A stretch of DNA of 64,000 nucleotides from contig NZ_STGC01000005.1 of the NCBI RefSeq assembly GCF_005222805.1, positions 2,127,256-2,191,255 on the forward strand, written 5' to 3'. Below, piece by piece: positions 8,246 to 17,046 of the stretch. The notes under the pieces were generated by a model. That model was given only the letters and a program-made list of their open reading frames with translations. It searched no databases and had not been told where the DNA came from. The DNA comes from Devosia sp. FKR38 (lineage in GTDB: Bacteria; Pseudomonadota; Alphaproteobacteria; Rhizobiales; Devosiaceae). Within the stretch, counting starts at the first letter, position 1, and every line of letters starts with the position of its first letter. The position numbers and the translations under genes were made by a program.

Positions 8246-9782
8246 GGCTCTCGATCGCTTCGGCGATCGCCCTGGCCAGATCCGCCTGGCGATAGGGCTT
8301 CCCGAGAACCTTGAGGTGGGCGATGGCGTCGGCATCCCGGCGCACCAGTTCATCTGCATAACCGGATGTGAGCAAGACCTGCAGGCCGGGATAATCGACC
8401 GCAATGCGGTGTGCCAGTTCGTAGCCCGACATGCCGCCGGGCATGACCAGGTCGGTGAATACCAGGTCGATGCCGATCTCCCGCGCAAGAATATGCAGGG
8501 CTTCGTGCGCATCGGCGGCAACCAGGGTGGCATAGCCAAGCGCCTCCAGCCTGCTGACCGTGAGCTTGCGCACGCGGGGATCGTCTTCGACCACCAGAAC
8601 CGTCTTGCCTGTGCTGATCGGCTCGTGCGATTCCGGCTCTTCCGCGGTCGAGGCCACCTCGCCATGGCGTGGCAGGTAGATATTGACCGTGGTTCCGCGA
8701 CCGGGCTCGCTGTAAATCGAGGCATGTCCGCCCGATTGCTTGGCGAAACCGTAGATCATCGACAGCCCGAGCCCAGTGCCTCGTCCCTTTTCCTTGGTGG
8801 TGAAGAAGGGCTCGAAGGCCCGCTCCCGCACATCTGCCGACATGCCCTGGCCAGTATCTGCAACGCTTAATCGCACATAGTCGCCGGTTTGTAGCCCATC
8901 CAGGTGCTCGGACATGGCGGTGTCGACACTGACATTGGCCGTTTCCACGATCAGCCTGCCCCCGTTGGGCATTGCATCGCGCGCGTTGACCGCCAGGTTG
9001 ACGATGGCGCTCTCGACCTGGGACGGGTCGATCCGCGTGGGCCAGAGCCTGGGTGTCAGCGAGTTGGACAGGGCAATTGTCGCGCCTAGGGTGCGATGCA
9101 GCAAGTCGGTGAGGCCGAGCACGAAATCGTTGAGGTTGACGACCTCGGGCTCAAGGTGAGAACGCCGTGCGAAGGCCAGGAGCCGGGCTGTCAGCCGCGC
9201 TCCCAGGTCGGCAGCTTCCAGCGCTTCCGTCGTCAGCTCACGCTGGGCAGTCGTGGTGAGCCGGGCTTCGAGCATTTCGAGATTGCCGATGATCACGGTC
9301 AGCAGGTTGTTGAAATCATGGGCGATGCCCCCGGTCAGCTGGCCCATGGCTTCCATCTTCTGGGCCTGCCGCAGCGCCTGCTCTGTCTGCTTCTGGCCGG
9401 AAAGATCGTGAATGATGCCGGTGAAGAATATTCGGCCGTCCATCTCGAACTCGCTGACGGCCAGATGCATCGGAAAGGTCGACCCATCGCGGCGGCGACC
9501 GGTTACCTCGCGGCCAATGCCGATGATCTTGGGGGTGCCGGACCGACGATAGTTGGCAATGTAGCCGTCATGCGCAGAGTGATAGGGCTCGGGCATCAGG
9601 AAATGGACGTTCCGCCCGATGAACTCTGCGGGCGCGTAGCCAAACAGACGCGCCGCCGCAGGGTTGACCGTGGTTATGATACCCACCCCATCGATAGTGA
9701 TGATGGCGTCGACGGCCGATTCCAGGATGGCCTGCAGCTTGCGGGCCTGGCCGAGCAAAGCACTTGTATCGGGATCCGACAT
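8220..9782 (-). CDS. FixL-like heme-PAS hybrid histidine kinase
   Basis: The product has 520 aa. A PAS domain (about 14-125) carries the FixL-type heme pocket: H71 in [10 protein letters not shown] and R91 in [12 protein letters not shown], spaced 20 residues apart like the proximal His and O2-contacting Arg of Bradyrhizobium FixL (200/220). A HisKA H-box ([12 protein letters not shown]155), an HATPase and a C-terminal receiver (about 390-510, phospho-Asp in [16 protein letters not shown]) follow. There are no membrane helices, so it should be a soluble O2 (or NO) sensor. The ATG at 9782 is chosen because the upstream extension is Trp/Arg-rich and atypical. It overlaps the convergent OmpR-type regulator. 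Confidence 0.85.
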   Translation of the reverse strand: MSDPDTSALLGQARKLQAILESAVDAIITIDGVGIITTVNPAAARLFGYAPAEFIGRNVHFLMPEPYHSAHDGYIANYRRSGTPKIIGIGREVTGRRRDGSTFPMHLAVSEFEMDGRIFFTGIIHDLSGQKQTEQALRQAQKMEAMGQLTGGIAHDFNNLLTVIIGNLEMLEARLTTTAQRELTTEALEAADLGARLTARLLAFARRSHLEPEVVNLNDFVLGLTDLLHRTLGATIALSNSLTPRLWPTRIDPSQVESAIVNLAVNARDAMPNGGRLIVETANVSVDTAMSEHLDGLQTGDYVRLSVADTGQGMSADVRERAFEPFFTTKEKGRGTGLGLSMIYGFAKQSGGHASIYSEPGRGTTVNIYLPRHGEVASTAEEPESHEPISTGKTVLVVEDDPRVRKLTVSRLEALGYATLVAADAHEALHILAREIGIDLVFTDLVMPGGMSGYELAHRIAVDYPGLQVLLTSGYADELVRRDADAIAHLKVLGKPYRQADLARAIAEAIESPTGPGAEG

Positions 9783-9849
9783 GTGGCCAATCCGGGTTGT
9801 CAGGGGCCTCAACCTAACCAGATTTGTCCGCACGCCAACCCACCAGACA

Positions 9850-9881
9850 GAAAAATGCCCCCACACCAACTGTGAGGGCAT
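9850..9881 (-). terminator. Rho-independent terminator after pseudoazurin
   Basis: Read on the minus strand, a stem of ATGCCCTCACA with TGTGGGGGCAT (one mismatch) is followed directly by TTTTT. It starts 22 bp after the pseudoazurin stop codon. Confidence 0.8.
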
Positions 9882-9902
9882 ACTGCTGGTCTTGTGGGGC
9901 GA

Positions 9903-10343
9903 TCAGAGCCCGAGGCCGGCGAATGCGGCGTCGATCCGCTCCTGCGCCTTGTTTGGCAGCTTGACGGCACGGACAGCTTCGAGGTTGGGCAACTCGTCCC
10001 CCACCGCGATCAATCCCACCATGCCCATGGCGAAGTGCGGCGTGCACTTGAACCCATAGATGCCCGGCAGGTCAAACGTCACCGTGAAGGCTTCGTTGAC
10101 CTTGCTCTTGAAAGGTTCGAAGCCCTCGGGGAACATGTCTTTGATGGTTTCGACATTGTGGCTCTTGTCCGTAGGCACGAATGTGACCGTGTCGCCCGGC
10201 TGGATGGCCACGAAATTCGGCTCGAACACCATGGTGCCGGCCTCGCCCTTGTTGAGCATCTGGATCTCGTAGTCGGCCGCAAAGGCTGGGGCTGCCAGGC
10301 CGAGGGCGACAATGGTCATCAGTGTTTTTGCGATCAGGCGCAT
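9903..10343 (-). CDS. paz: Pseudoazurin (blue copper electron donor to NirK)
   Basis: This 146-aa cupredoxin has a signal peptide cleaved after PAFA, giving mature ADYEIQML. Type 1 copper ligands are H62 (KSHNVE), C100, H103 and M108 ([13 protein letters not shown]). It shuttles electrons in the periplasm to copper nitrite reductase, which is encoded divergently beside it. Two TTG-N8-CAA boxes lie in the shared promoter region, the nearer one 71-84 bp upstream of this start. A clear terminator follows the gene, so it is monocistronic. Confidence 0.93.
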   Translation of the reverse strand: MRLIAKTLMTIVALGLAAPAFAADYEIQMLNKGEAGTMVFEPNFVAIQPGDTVTFVPTDKSHNVETIKDMFPEGFEPFKSKVNEAFTVTFDLPGIYGFKCTPHFAMGMVGLIAVGDELPNLEAVRAVKLPNKAQERIDAAFAGLGL

Positions 10344-10413
10344 CGAAGTTCTCCTTTGACTGGGTCCGGCTGACCCGTTGGCGCCCTTGTAGGGGGACGG
10401 GTCCGACCGGTCT

Positions 10414-10427
10414 TTGATCCAGGACAA
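10414..10427. promoter_or_regulatory. FNR/NnrR-type box, paz side
   Basis: TTGATCCAGGACAA fits TTG-N8-CAA, with one TTGAT half. Its centre is 77 bp upstream of the pseudoazurin start, which allows a class II promoter starting near 10379. Confidence 0.7.
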
Positions 10428-10467
10428 ATATTGTGTCTGGCCAACATCGCGTGAATGCGACGGTTAT

Positions 10468-10481
10468 TTGCGCTCGATCAA
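10468..10481. promoter_or_regulatory. FNR/NnrR-type box, nirK side
   Basis: TTGCGCTCGATCAA combines a TTGCG half with an ATCAA half. With a class II spacing of 41.5 bp transcription would begin near 10516, leaving a 41-base leader before the chosen nirK ATG. Confidence 0.75.
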
Positions 10482-10556
10482 TGAACCTTCCGCAGGCGCC
10501 GTATAGAGGTCTCCATGACGGCACAGGTCGCGTTGTGCCATATCATGGAGAAGACG

Positions 10557-11684
10557 ATGGCAAGCAATAGCACACTTTCGCGCCGAGAATTACTTGTGGG
10601 CGCAGCTGCAATTGGAGCTGCCGCACAGTTGGCCGCAGTTGTGGCGACGACGGCAGAAGAAGTGTCCGCGGCGGTCGCCACAGTCGATTTGACCACGCTG
10701 GAACGGGTCAAGGTGGAACTGGTGCCGCCGCCCTTCGTCCACGCGCATGATCAGGTCGCCCCCGGTGCTCCCCGCATCGTCGAATTCACCATGACGATCG
10801 AGGAAAAGCGACACGAGGTGGAGGACGGCGTCGAGCTCTGGGCCATGACTTTCAATGGCTCGGTCCCCGGCCCCCTGATGGTCGTGCATGAGGGGGACTA
10901 TGTCGAACTGACCCTGATCAACCCCGACACCAACCTGATGCCGCACAATATCGACTTCCATGCGGCCACGGGCGCGCTGGGTGGTGCGGCGCTGACCAAT
11001 GTCAATCCTGGCGAAAAGGCCATCCTGCGCTTCAAGGCGATCAAGGCCGGCGTGTTTGTCTACCACTGCGCTCCCGAAGGGATGGTTCCCTGGCATGTCA
11101 CCTCGGGCATGAATGGCGCCATCATGGTGCTGCCGCGGGATGGCTTGAAGGATCCCAAGGGCAACGCGATCACCTATGACCGCGTCTACTATGTGGGCGA
11201 GCAGGACTTCTATGTGCCCAAGGATGCCGAGGGCAATTACAAGACCTACGAGAGCATCGGGGACGGCTATGCCGATACCATCGACGTCATGCGCACTCTT
11301 CTGCCCAGCCACATTGTGTTCAACGGCAAGGTGGGCGCGCTCACCGGCGACAATGCCCTCAAGGCCAGTGTCGGGGAAACGGTGCTGATCGTGCATTCGC
11401 AGGCCAATCGCGACACGCGGCCCCATCTGATTGGTGGTCATGGCGACTTCGTCTGGCCCACCGGCAAGTTCCACACACCGCCCGATGTCGACCAGGAAAC
11501 CTGGTTCATTCCGGGTGGCACGGCGGGGGCCGCCATCTACACGTTCCAGCAGCCGGGCGTCTATGCCTATGTCAACCACAACCTGATCGAGGCCTTCGAG
11601 TTCGGCGCTGCCGGTCACTTCGTGGTCGAAGGAGACTGGAACGACGACCTGATGACCGGCGTGCTGGCGCCAAGCCCCATCTAG
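10557..11684 (+). CDS. nirK: Copper-containing nitrite reductase
   Basis: The product has 375 aa. A twin-arginine signal ([13 protein letters not shown]) exports the folded trimer. Type 1 copper ligands are H130, C171, H180 and M185; type 2 ligands are H135, H170 and H341; the catalytic pair is D133 and H295. All align with the Alcaligenes enzyme at a near-constant offset. It reduces nitrite to NO in the periplasm, with pseudoazurin as the likely donor. The ATG at 10557 has GGAG seven bases upstream; in-frame ATGs at 10515 and 10545 are less likely because the first lies at the predicted transcription start. nirV follows after a strong hairpin. Confidence 0.97.
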   Translation: MASNSTLSRRELLVGAAAIGAAAQLAAVVATTAEEVSAAVATVDLTTLERVKVELVPPPFVHAHDQVAPGAPRIVEFTMTIEEKRHEVEDGVELWAMTFNGSVPGPLMVVHEGDYVELTLINPDTNLMPHNIDFHAATGALGGAALTNVNPGEKAILRFKAIKAGVFVYHCAPEGMVPWHVTSGMNGAIMVLPRDGLKDPKGNAITYDRVYYVGEQDFYVPKDAEGNYKTYESIGDGYADTIDVMRTLLPSHIVFNGKVGALTGDNALKASVGETVLIVHSQANRDTRPHLIGGHGDFVWPTGKFHTPPDVDQETWFIPGGTAGAAIYTFQQPGVYAYVNHNLIEAFEFGAAGHFVVEGDWNDDLMTGVLAPSPI

Positions 11685-11697
11685 GCCCTCTCATCTT

Positions 11698-11722
11698 GCG
11701 GGAGCCGCCCTGCGGCTCCCGC
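11698..11722 (+). terminator. Hairpin between nirK and nirV
   Basis: A perfect 11-bp stem (GCGGGAGCCGC with GCGGCTCCCGC) has a 3-base loop and lies 14 bp after the nirK stop. There is no T-run. It probably protects nirK mRNA or lowers read-through into nirV rather than ending transcription completely. Confidence 0.6.
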
Positions 11723-11770
11723 CTCAAAATGCCGGCCCAGGCTCCTGGCTGGCACATCCCGGAGGCAGAC

Positions 11771-12661
11771 ATGACAGCCCAAGCGGTGCATCCAAACGAC
11801 CTGAGGGGCCTCCTTTTGCCATCGGCACTCCTGGCCCTGGCACTGGGAGCACTCGCCGCTCAACTCGGCCCGCTCCCGCCCCTGTTCGGGTTGGATCCCG
11901 CTGCGTCTCCCGCAACAGTCATCCTGCCTCCGGGAAGCCTTACCTACCGCACCGAGGGTCACTTCCTGCGGGACAACAATCCCATAGATGCGCCAATGAT
12001 CACGGTGGCTCTTGAACAGCCACTGGAGATCATGACCTACCAGGTTACCGCCATCGACTATGAGCGTTGCGTCGCCGATGGCCAGTGTGCGCCTGCCCTG
12101 GGTGGTGTAGGCGTCAACGTGCCGGTAACGGGCGTCAATTTCGAGGATGCGACGAACTACGCTGCCTGGCTCAGCGCGCGGACCGGCCAGAACTGGAGCC
12201 TACCCACCGATGCAGAATGGGCCTATGCGGCTGCCGAGCGCTTCGTCGACGACGCGCTCAACCTGGGGGACGATCCCGCCAATCCGGCATTGAGATGGAT
12301 CGCCAATTATCGCCAAGAGGCGGCCCGAAACCGCACTGCCGATCCGATGCCGCGCCAATTGGGCAGCTTCGGCGTCAACACCAACGGGGTGATGGATATG
12401 GCTGGCAATGTCTGGGAATGGACGCAAACCTGCCATCGGCGTGTCCAAGTGGATGAGGTTGGCGCCGTCGTCACCGACTCGCCCGCCTGCACCATCCGGG
12501 TCCTGGAGGGCAAGCACCGGGCCGCTACCAGCTATTTCATTCGCGATGCCAAGAGCGGCGGATGCTCAGTGGGGGTTCCGCCCGACAATCTGGGTTTCCG
12601 TCTGGTGCGCCGCCCCACCTGGCACGAAGCGCTCCTTGACCACATGTTTCCTGGCCGCTGA
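11771..12661 (+). CDS. nirV: NirV, formylglycine-generating-enzyme-like accessory protein
   Basis: This 296-aa protein has one N-terminal membrane segment or uncleaved signal (LLLPSALLALALGALAA) and then an FGE-sulfatase (SUMF1-like) domain. Motifs are YQVTAIDYERCVADG, PVTGVNFEDATNYAAWL, WSLPTDAEWAYAAAERF, NGVMDMAGNVWEWT and DNLGFRLVRRP. NirV regularly follows nirK, but its reaction is not known. The family lacks sulfatase targets in these operons. The start has GGAGG seven bases upstream. nnrR follows after 63 bp with no box of its own, so it may share the nirK transcript. Confidence 0.88.
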   Translation: MTAQAVHPNDLRGLLLPSALLALALGALAAQLGPLPPLFGLDPAASPATVILPPGSLTYRTEGHFLRDNNPIDAPMITVALEQPLEIMTYQVTAIDYERCVADGQCAPALGGVGVNVPVTGVNFEDATNYAAWLSARTGQNWSLPTDAEWAYAAAERFVDDALNLGDDPANPALRWIANYRQEAARNRTADPMPRQLGSFGVNTNGVMDMAGNVWEWTQTCHRRVQVDEVGAVVTDSPACTIRVLEGKHRAATSYFIRDAKSGGCSVGVPPDNLGFRLVRRPTWHEALLDHMFPGR

Positions 12662-12724
12662 CCTGGCATTGGTGCATGGGTGGTGCGTGCGACCGCCGCG
12701 CGCATATCGCGCCAGAGACTTTTG

Positions 12725-13459
12725 ATGTATCTGAGGGCATCGGAAGTTGGGGATAGCAGCGTGGCCGACATCGACCGGAGCCTCGTGCGCTCCTTGCCAC
12801 TCTTTGCCAATATGGCTGACGTCGAGCTCGAACGCATGCTCGCGCGAGCCGCAATGCGCCGGATCCCGCCTGGGGAGGCCGTCTTCGAACAGGGGCAGAA
12901 GGCCACCCAGTTCTTTCTGCTCCTGCACGGCAGGCTCAAGGTTACCCAGGTTACGGCCGAGGGTCAGCAGATCATCGTCCGGGTGGTGCATCCTGGAGAC
13001 CTGTTTGGCTTTGCCCAGGCGCTGCAGCGTGACGATTATCCCGGAACGCCGATCGCTGCTGCGGAAAGTGTAGTGATCTGCTGGCCGAACGAGGTCTGGG
13101 CGAGCATCGTCGAGCAGAACCCCAACCTGGCCGTCAATGCCATGCGCACGATTGGCCAGCGCCTGCAGGAAGCCCATACTCGAATCAGGGAGATGTCCAC
13201 AGAGGAGGTGGAGCGCCGAGTCGCCCATGCCGTGCTGCGGCTGATGGATCAGGCGGGCCGCCGGGACGCGGATGGCGATGGCGTACACATTGATTTTCCG
13301 CTGACGCGCCAGGACGTGGCGGAGATGACCGGAACGACGCTTCACACGGTGTCGCGACTGTTCAGCGCCTGGGAGAGCCAGGGGATCGTCAAGGGCGGTC
13401 GGCAAAAGTTGCTGATCCGGGACAGGGCCCGCCTAGAGGCTCTGGCCGAGGGGCAGTAG
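12725..13459 (+). CDS. nnrR: Crp/FNR family regulator, NnrR/DNR-like
   Basis: This 244-aa regulator has an N-terminal barrel (SLPLFANMADVELERML, then FFLLLHGRLKV) and a C-terminal winged helix with DVAEMTGTTLHTVSRLFSAW. The recognition helix T-L-H-T-V-S-R is the DNR/NnrR version. There is no cysteine cluster, as expected for an NO-responsive, heme-binding type. Position directly after nirK-nirV supports control of denitrification. I chose the ATG at 12725; later GTG/TTG starts are possible. It is the likely reader of the TTGCG-type boxes at hemN, nirK and nnrS, although this is inferred. Confidence 0.85.
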   Translation: MYLRASEVGDSSVADIDRSLVRSLPLFANMADVELERMLARAAMRRIPPGEAVFEQGQKATQFFLLLHGRLKVTQVTAEGQQIIVRVVHPGDLFGFAQALQRDDYPGTPIAAAESVVICWPNEVWASIVEQNPNLAVNAMRTIGQRLQEAHTRIREMSTEEVERRVAHAVLRLMDQAGRRDADGDGVHIDFPLTRQDVAEMTGTTLHTVSRLFSAWESQGIVKGGRQKLLIRDRARLEALAEGQ

Positions 13460-13467
13460 TTCTCGCC

Positions 13468-13491
13468 GTTCCTTGCGCTCCCGCAAGGAAC
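13468..13491. promoter_or_regulatory. FNR/NnrR-type box within a 24-bp perfect inverted repeat, upstream of nnrS
   Basis: GTTCCTTGCG and CGCAAGGAAC form a 10-bp perfect dyad with a 4-base centre. The core 13473-13486 reads TTGCGCTCCCGCAA. A class II promoter would start near 13521, which makes the ATG at 13540 (and not the one at 13492) the nnrS start. It could also work as a hairpin after nnrR. Confidence 0.7.
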
Positions 13492-13539
13492 ATGAGCCTT
13501 GAGGGCGCTAGGCGGAATGCATCCAAGCCCGAGTTTCCC

Positions 13540-14757
13540 ATGACTGACACCTACCCCATCAAGCGCAAGCCGGTGCCGCGCGGTATTGCCCACACAGGGC
13601 CCGTCATCCTGGCCTATGGCTTTCGACCATTTTTCCTGGCCGCTGGCATATGGGCCATCCTGGCCGTGGGCCTCTGGATTGCCGCGCTGGTGACGGGGCT
13701 CCCCATAGGCGGTGTCTATGGCGGGTCGGCCTGGCATGCCCATGAAATGCTGTTTGGCTATACGAGCGCGGCCTTGGCGGGATTCCTGCTGACGGCAATT
13801 CCCAATTGGACCGGCCGGTTGCCTGTCTCTGGCCGGCCATTGGCGATGCTGGTCGCCGTATGGATGGCTGGCCGGGTCGCCATGATCTACCCAGATGCTC
13901 TTGGCCTGCACTGGGCCGTCGTGATCGACGCTGCCTTTCTGCCCCTCCTGCTGGCGATCTGCCTGCGTGAAGTCGTCGCCGGCAAGAAGTGGCGCGACCT
14001 CAAGGTGCTGGCGGCTGTGCTGGCACTCGCACTGGCCAATATTGGCTACCATGCCCTGACGCTCATGAATGGTGACCACGGCATGGCCAATCGGTTGGCC
14101 GTTTCGGCCTATGTCATGTTGATTGCCATAATCGGTGGCCGGGTTGTTCCGAGCTTCACCCGCAACTGGCTGGCAAAGCGTCACGTGCTTTCGCTGCCCG
14201 CACCCTATCAGCGCTTCGATACCGTCGCCTTGCTGGCGGGCCTTGTAGCCCTCGCGGCCTGGCTTGTCGCACCATACCATTGGATGACGTCGGTCCCCTG
14301 CCTGATTGCAGGTCTCTTGCACGCCGTGAGGCTGGGACGTTGGAAGAGTTGGCAGACTGCAGAGGAGCGACTCGTTCTCGTCTTGCACCTGGCCTATGGC
14401 TGCCTTCCGCTGGGCTTTCTTGCCATTGCCGCAGTACCGTTCGGGTTCATCGACCCTGCCGCAGCCCTGCATGTCTTCACGGTGGGTGCCATCGGGCTGA
14501 TGACTCTGGCGATCATGAGCAGGGCAACCCGCGGCCATACTGGCCTGGCGCTATCGGCCTCCACTACCACTGCAATCAGCTACGGACTTCTGCTTGCGGC
14601 GGCGGTACTCCGTCCGCTAGCTGGTTTCCTGCCGTCCCAGTACACGCTGCTGATTTCCATCAGCGGGCTGAGCTGGATTGCGGCATTCGTACTCTTTCTG
14701 ACCGAATACGCGCCCGTCCTCTTGCTCCGGCGCAAGCCGCGCCCCGAGTCGTCCTAG
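13540..14757 (+). CDS. nnrS: NnrS family heme/copper membrane protein
   Basis: The 405-aa polytopic protein has about 12 helices. NnrS signatures present include ILAYGFRPFFLAAGIWAIL, GSAWHAHEMLFGYTSAALAG, FLLTAIPNWTGR and the late AALHVFTVGAIGLMTLAIMS, whose histidines are the likely heme/copper ligands. NnrS lowers NO stress, possibly by guarding against dinitrosyl-iron complexes (reported for Vibrio cholerae). The in-frame ATG at 13492 lies only 5 bp after the box and upstream of the predicted transcript start, so 13540 is preferred. The 3' end overlaps the convergent DUF59 gene by 4 bp. Confidence 0.9.
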   Translation: MTDTYPIKRKPVPRGIAHTGPVILAYGFRPFFLAAGIWAILAVGLWIAALVTGLPIGGVYGGSAWHAHEMLFGYTSAALAGFLLTAIPNWTGRLPVSGRPLAMLVAVWMAGRVAMIYPDALGLHWAVVIDAAFLPLLLAICLREVVAGKKWRDLKVLAAVLALALANIGYHALTLMNGDHGMANRLAVSAYVMLIAIIGGRVVPSFTRNWLAKRHVLSLPAPYQRFDTVALLAGLVALAAWLVAPYHWMTSVPCLIAGLLHAVRLGRWKSWQTAEERLVLVLHLAYGCLPLGFLAIAAVPFGFIDPAAALHVFTVGAIGLMTLAIMSRATRGHTGLALSASTTTAISYGLLLAAAVLRPLAGFLPSQYTLLISISGLSWIAAFVLFLTEYAPVLLLRRKPRPESS

Positions 14758-15065
14758 AAGCGCAGAGCTATCTCGGGTGCCATGAAGTCCGGGCTCCATG
14801 GCGGGTCATAGGTTAGTTGCACATCGACCCGACTGACACCACTAACCGATCCGGCACGGGCGGTGACCGCCTCAGTCAGAAAGGCGCTGGCCGGGCAGAA
14901 GCGGGCCGTTGTCGTCATCAGTACGGTAACGGCGCCACCCGTGCTCACGTCGATATCGTAGACCATGCCCAGGTCGATGATATTGTGACCAAGTTCGGGG
15001 TCGATAACGTCGCGCAGGGCTGCGCGTATACCAGCCTCCAGTTCCATTGTCGGGCTCGGCATCAT
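14754..15065 (-). CDS. DUF59/MIP18-type metal-sulfur cluster assembly protein
   Basis: The 103-aa protein has the DUF59 fold seen in SufT and PaaD. Motifs are LRDVIDPELGHNIIDLGMVY, VTVLMTTTARFCPASAF and VDVQLTYDPPWSPDFM. The single Cys in the C-P motif is the usual conserved cysteine. Members help build or deliver Fe-S clusters. It is the last gene of a three-gene minus-strand operon whose members overlap by ATGA; here it begins inside the stop of the double-DUF2249 gene. In this setting it could repair Fe-S centres damaged by NO (inference). Confidence 0.8.
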   Translation of the reverse strand: MMPSPTMELEAGIRAALRDVIDPELGHNIIDLGMVYDIDVSTGGAVTVLMTTTARFCPASAFLTEAVTARAGSVSGVSRVDVQLTYDPPWSPDFMAPEIALRF

Positions 15066-15571
15066 GCCTTTGTGCCCGCTCTGACCATCAGCCGATAGCT
15101 GGTCGCCTCCGCATCGAACTCCCCGACCCAGGCATGTCCACGCGCCTGCAATTCCGGGAAGAGGAACAGCGGTTCGCGGCCCAGCAGGGCAAACAGCACC
15201 TCACCCTCTTCCATGGCCTGGAGCGCGGACAGTATCTGCACCATCGGTTCTGGCGGATCCATGTCCAGGCAGTCCAGGTACCGGGTCGGATCAGGCCAGG
15301 TATCGGGATTGTCCGGGCTGGACGTTCCGGCCTCAACCCCTGCGACGTTGGGCGTGAACAGAACCTGCCAATCGCCGCCTTCGAGAGGCGTGGCCTGATG
15401 ATCATAGCCCTTTGCTGCCATGACCGTGAACAGGGGCTCGGGCCTGAATGTGGCAATGAGGCGTAGTGCCTGACCTGGCCTCAGGCTGTTCACGGCACCC
15501 ATAATGGCGCCGAAGGGTTCGCCGCCATTGCGCAGGATTGGCCGGACATCGAGTTCCAGAGCTTCAGTCAT
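15062..15571 (-). CDS. Double DUF2249 protein
   Basis: The 169-aa protein appears to hold two DUF2249 units: about residues 5-75 (LELDVRPILRNGGEPF, then LRPGQALRLIATFRPEPLF) and about 95-165 (YLDCLDMDPPEPMVQILSAL, then EGEVLFALLGREPLFLFPEL). Each unit pairs a strand-helix with a P-L-(F/Y) strand as in TusA-like folds. It overlaps both neighbours by four bases (ATGA), so translation is coupled with the upstream 450-aa membrane protein and the downstream DUF59 gene. Its function is unknown. The gene association suggests NO or Fe-S biology. Confidence 0.75.
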   Translation of the reverse strand: MTEALELDVRPILRNGGEPFGAIMGAVNSLRPGQALRLIATFRPEPLFTVMAAKGYDHQATPLEGGDWQVLFTPNVAGVEAGTSSPDNPDTWPDPTRYLDCLDMDPPEPMVQILSALQAMEEGEVLFALLGREPLFLFPELQARGHAWVGEFDAEATSYRLMVRAGTKA

Positions 15572-16920
15572 GACGTTGCCTTTCTTCGTGAAGCGGGCAG
15601 CAGGAGAGTAGGGCGCGGATGGTTGCGCCAGGGATCGGGCAGGTTGGCGAGCTTGCGAGCCCGCACCAGTTGGTGGATCACCAAAGCGACGGCAACAAGT
15701 TGCCCCCCAGCCGCCAGGCGCAGGAGTGACGCCTGCTCCGTCAACAGCATCACTCCGCCGGCCAGGGTGGCGGCGCCATAGAGCGCAAACCACCACCGCG
15801 ACTGGTCTTCGCGCACCAGATCCTGCACGCGGGGCGTCGGCGCCCGTCCCATCAGTGGCGCGAAACATTCCAGCCAGGTGAGAAACGGGACGATCTTGTA
15901 CAACATGGACAGACCAAGCCCGCCCAGCCAGCCGAGGGCCAGGATGTAAAGAGCTGCCGCCCACAGACGGTCCTGGTCCAGCCATCGCGCTGCGATCAGG
16001 GCTGCTGCCCCAATGGCCAGCATGGCGAAGGCGCCGATCGCTGCAAGCATATGCAGTTCCAGACTTGCCCTTCGCCGGGTCCTGTAAAGCGCAACCATAT
16101 CAGCCAGATAGGCCGCGACTGCCGTAAGTGCGAGAAGACCAGAAAGGGTTGGTAACGGCCACCAGACCAGATTGAACAACAGCAGCCAAGCCACCGCAAG
16201 GCAAAGGCCTGCGAGGCCTACACAGGCCAGCCAAAGGACAATCCTGGGGCGAGGCCCGGTTCGTTCGGGCGCGACGAGGAACATCGATACGAGTCTGTAG
16301 CTGACCCCGATGGCTGCCAGGGTCAGCCACCCACCCAGGCCGAGGCTGGCATGGAGCGGCAGTCCATCCGTAATCATGGCCACTGAAAACGCGCCGCCGA
16401 CTAGTCCAGCGAGCGTGGATGCAAGGGTTTCACCCAACAATGCCGTCATCAGGAGACTGAGCAGGGCAAGGGCGATAAATCCGGCCGGGAGGTTGAGGTC
16501 GACGCCCTGCAGCAGCGTCGCCAGCAACACGCCTGCGGCCAGGGCAAAGCCCGCAAGCAGCAGTGCCCCTCCCACGGGAAGCATCTCGCCGCTGGTACCG
16601 GGCCACCCCTCAAGGGATCCAAAGCCGCATACGAGGCAGGCCAGGCCGGCAAGGATTGCGAACAGGACCATGGGCGCAAGGGCTGCGCCGACCAAGTCCC
16701 TACCGACGAGAACCGGCAGGAACTGAAACAAGGCGCCAAGCATCAGGGTACTCAGCCAGCCGATCGAAACCAGGTGGACGAGGATCAGTGTGCGCGGGGC
16801 AGCCAGGTCATCGGCAGGATAGCCATAGCCGAGGGCGATCATGCCGAGTGCCAACATCAGTGCGACCAAAGCACAGGCAAAATAGGTCAGCGTCCAGCGC
16901 GACAATGTGGCCATCTGCAT
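15568..16920 (-). CDS. Polytopic membrane protein, NnrS/oxidase-subunit-I-like
   Basis: The 450-aa protein has about 12 hydrophobic helices. Several histidines sit in or next to helices: LVHLVSIGWLSTLMLGALFQ, LPLHASLGLGGWLTLAAIG, LELHMLAAIGAFAML and VALVIHQLV. This is the arrangement expected of a heme/copper-binding membrane protein such as NnrS or an oxidase subunit I. The diagnostic metal motifs of NorB or CcoN (including the H-H pair) are absent, so enzymatic NO or O2 reduction is not supported. It leads the operon with DUF2249 and DUF59, behind the box at 16981-16994. An ATG at 16914 is an alternative start. Confidence 0.7.
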   Translation of the reverse strand: MQMATLSRWTLTYFACALVALMLALGMIALGYGYPADDLAAPRTLILVHLVSIGWLSTLMLGALFQFLPVLVGRDLVGAALAPMVLFAILAGLACLVCGFGSLEGWPGTSGEMLPVGGALLLAGFALAAGVLLATLLQGVDLNLPAGFIALALLSLLMTALLGETLASTLAGLVGGAFSVAMITDGLPLHASLGLGGWLTLAAIGVSYRLVSMFLVAPERTGPRPRIVLWLACVGLAGLCLAVAWLLLFNLVWWPLPTLSGLLALTAVAAYLADMVALYRTRRRASLELHMLAAIGAFAMLAIGAAALIAARWLDQDRLWAAALYILALGWLGGLGLSMLYKIVPFLTWLECFAPLMGRAPTPRVQDLVREDQSRWWFALYGAATLAGGVMLLTEQASLLRLAAGGQLVAVALVIHQLVRARKLANLPDPWRNHPRPTLLLPASRRKATS

Positions 16921-16980
16921 TTGTCTCTCCGGTCCCAGGCCCGCTCGGCATCACCCTAGGGCGCGATCCGGTCGTGGACT

Positions 16981-16994
16981 TTGTCACAGCGCAA
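16981..16994. promoter_or_regulatory. FNR/NnrR-type box for the 450-aa/DUF2249/DUF59 operon
   Basis: TTGTCACAGCGCAA fits TTG-N8-CAA, with a CGCAA half. The centre is 67 bp upstream of the minus-strand start at 16920, placing a class II transcription start near 16946. Confidence 0.65.
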
Positions 16995-17046
16995 ATTTCG
17001 GCGGATCAGCAGAGGCAGTGCCGTCGGGCAGGAATCGCTCCGCTAT

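Noticed and set aside
13492..13539. ATG at 13492 as the nnrS start
   Set aside because: It lies 5 bp after the regulatory dyad and upstream of the predicted transcription start; AAGGA is only two bases from it.
15568..16920. Naming the 450-aa protein a NO reductase (NorB-like)
   Set aside because: It lacks the conserved H-H pair and other metal ligands of NorB/CcoN, so only a general heme/copper-like membrane protein is supported.
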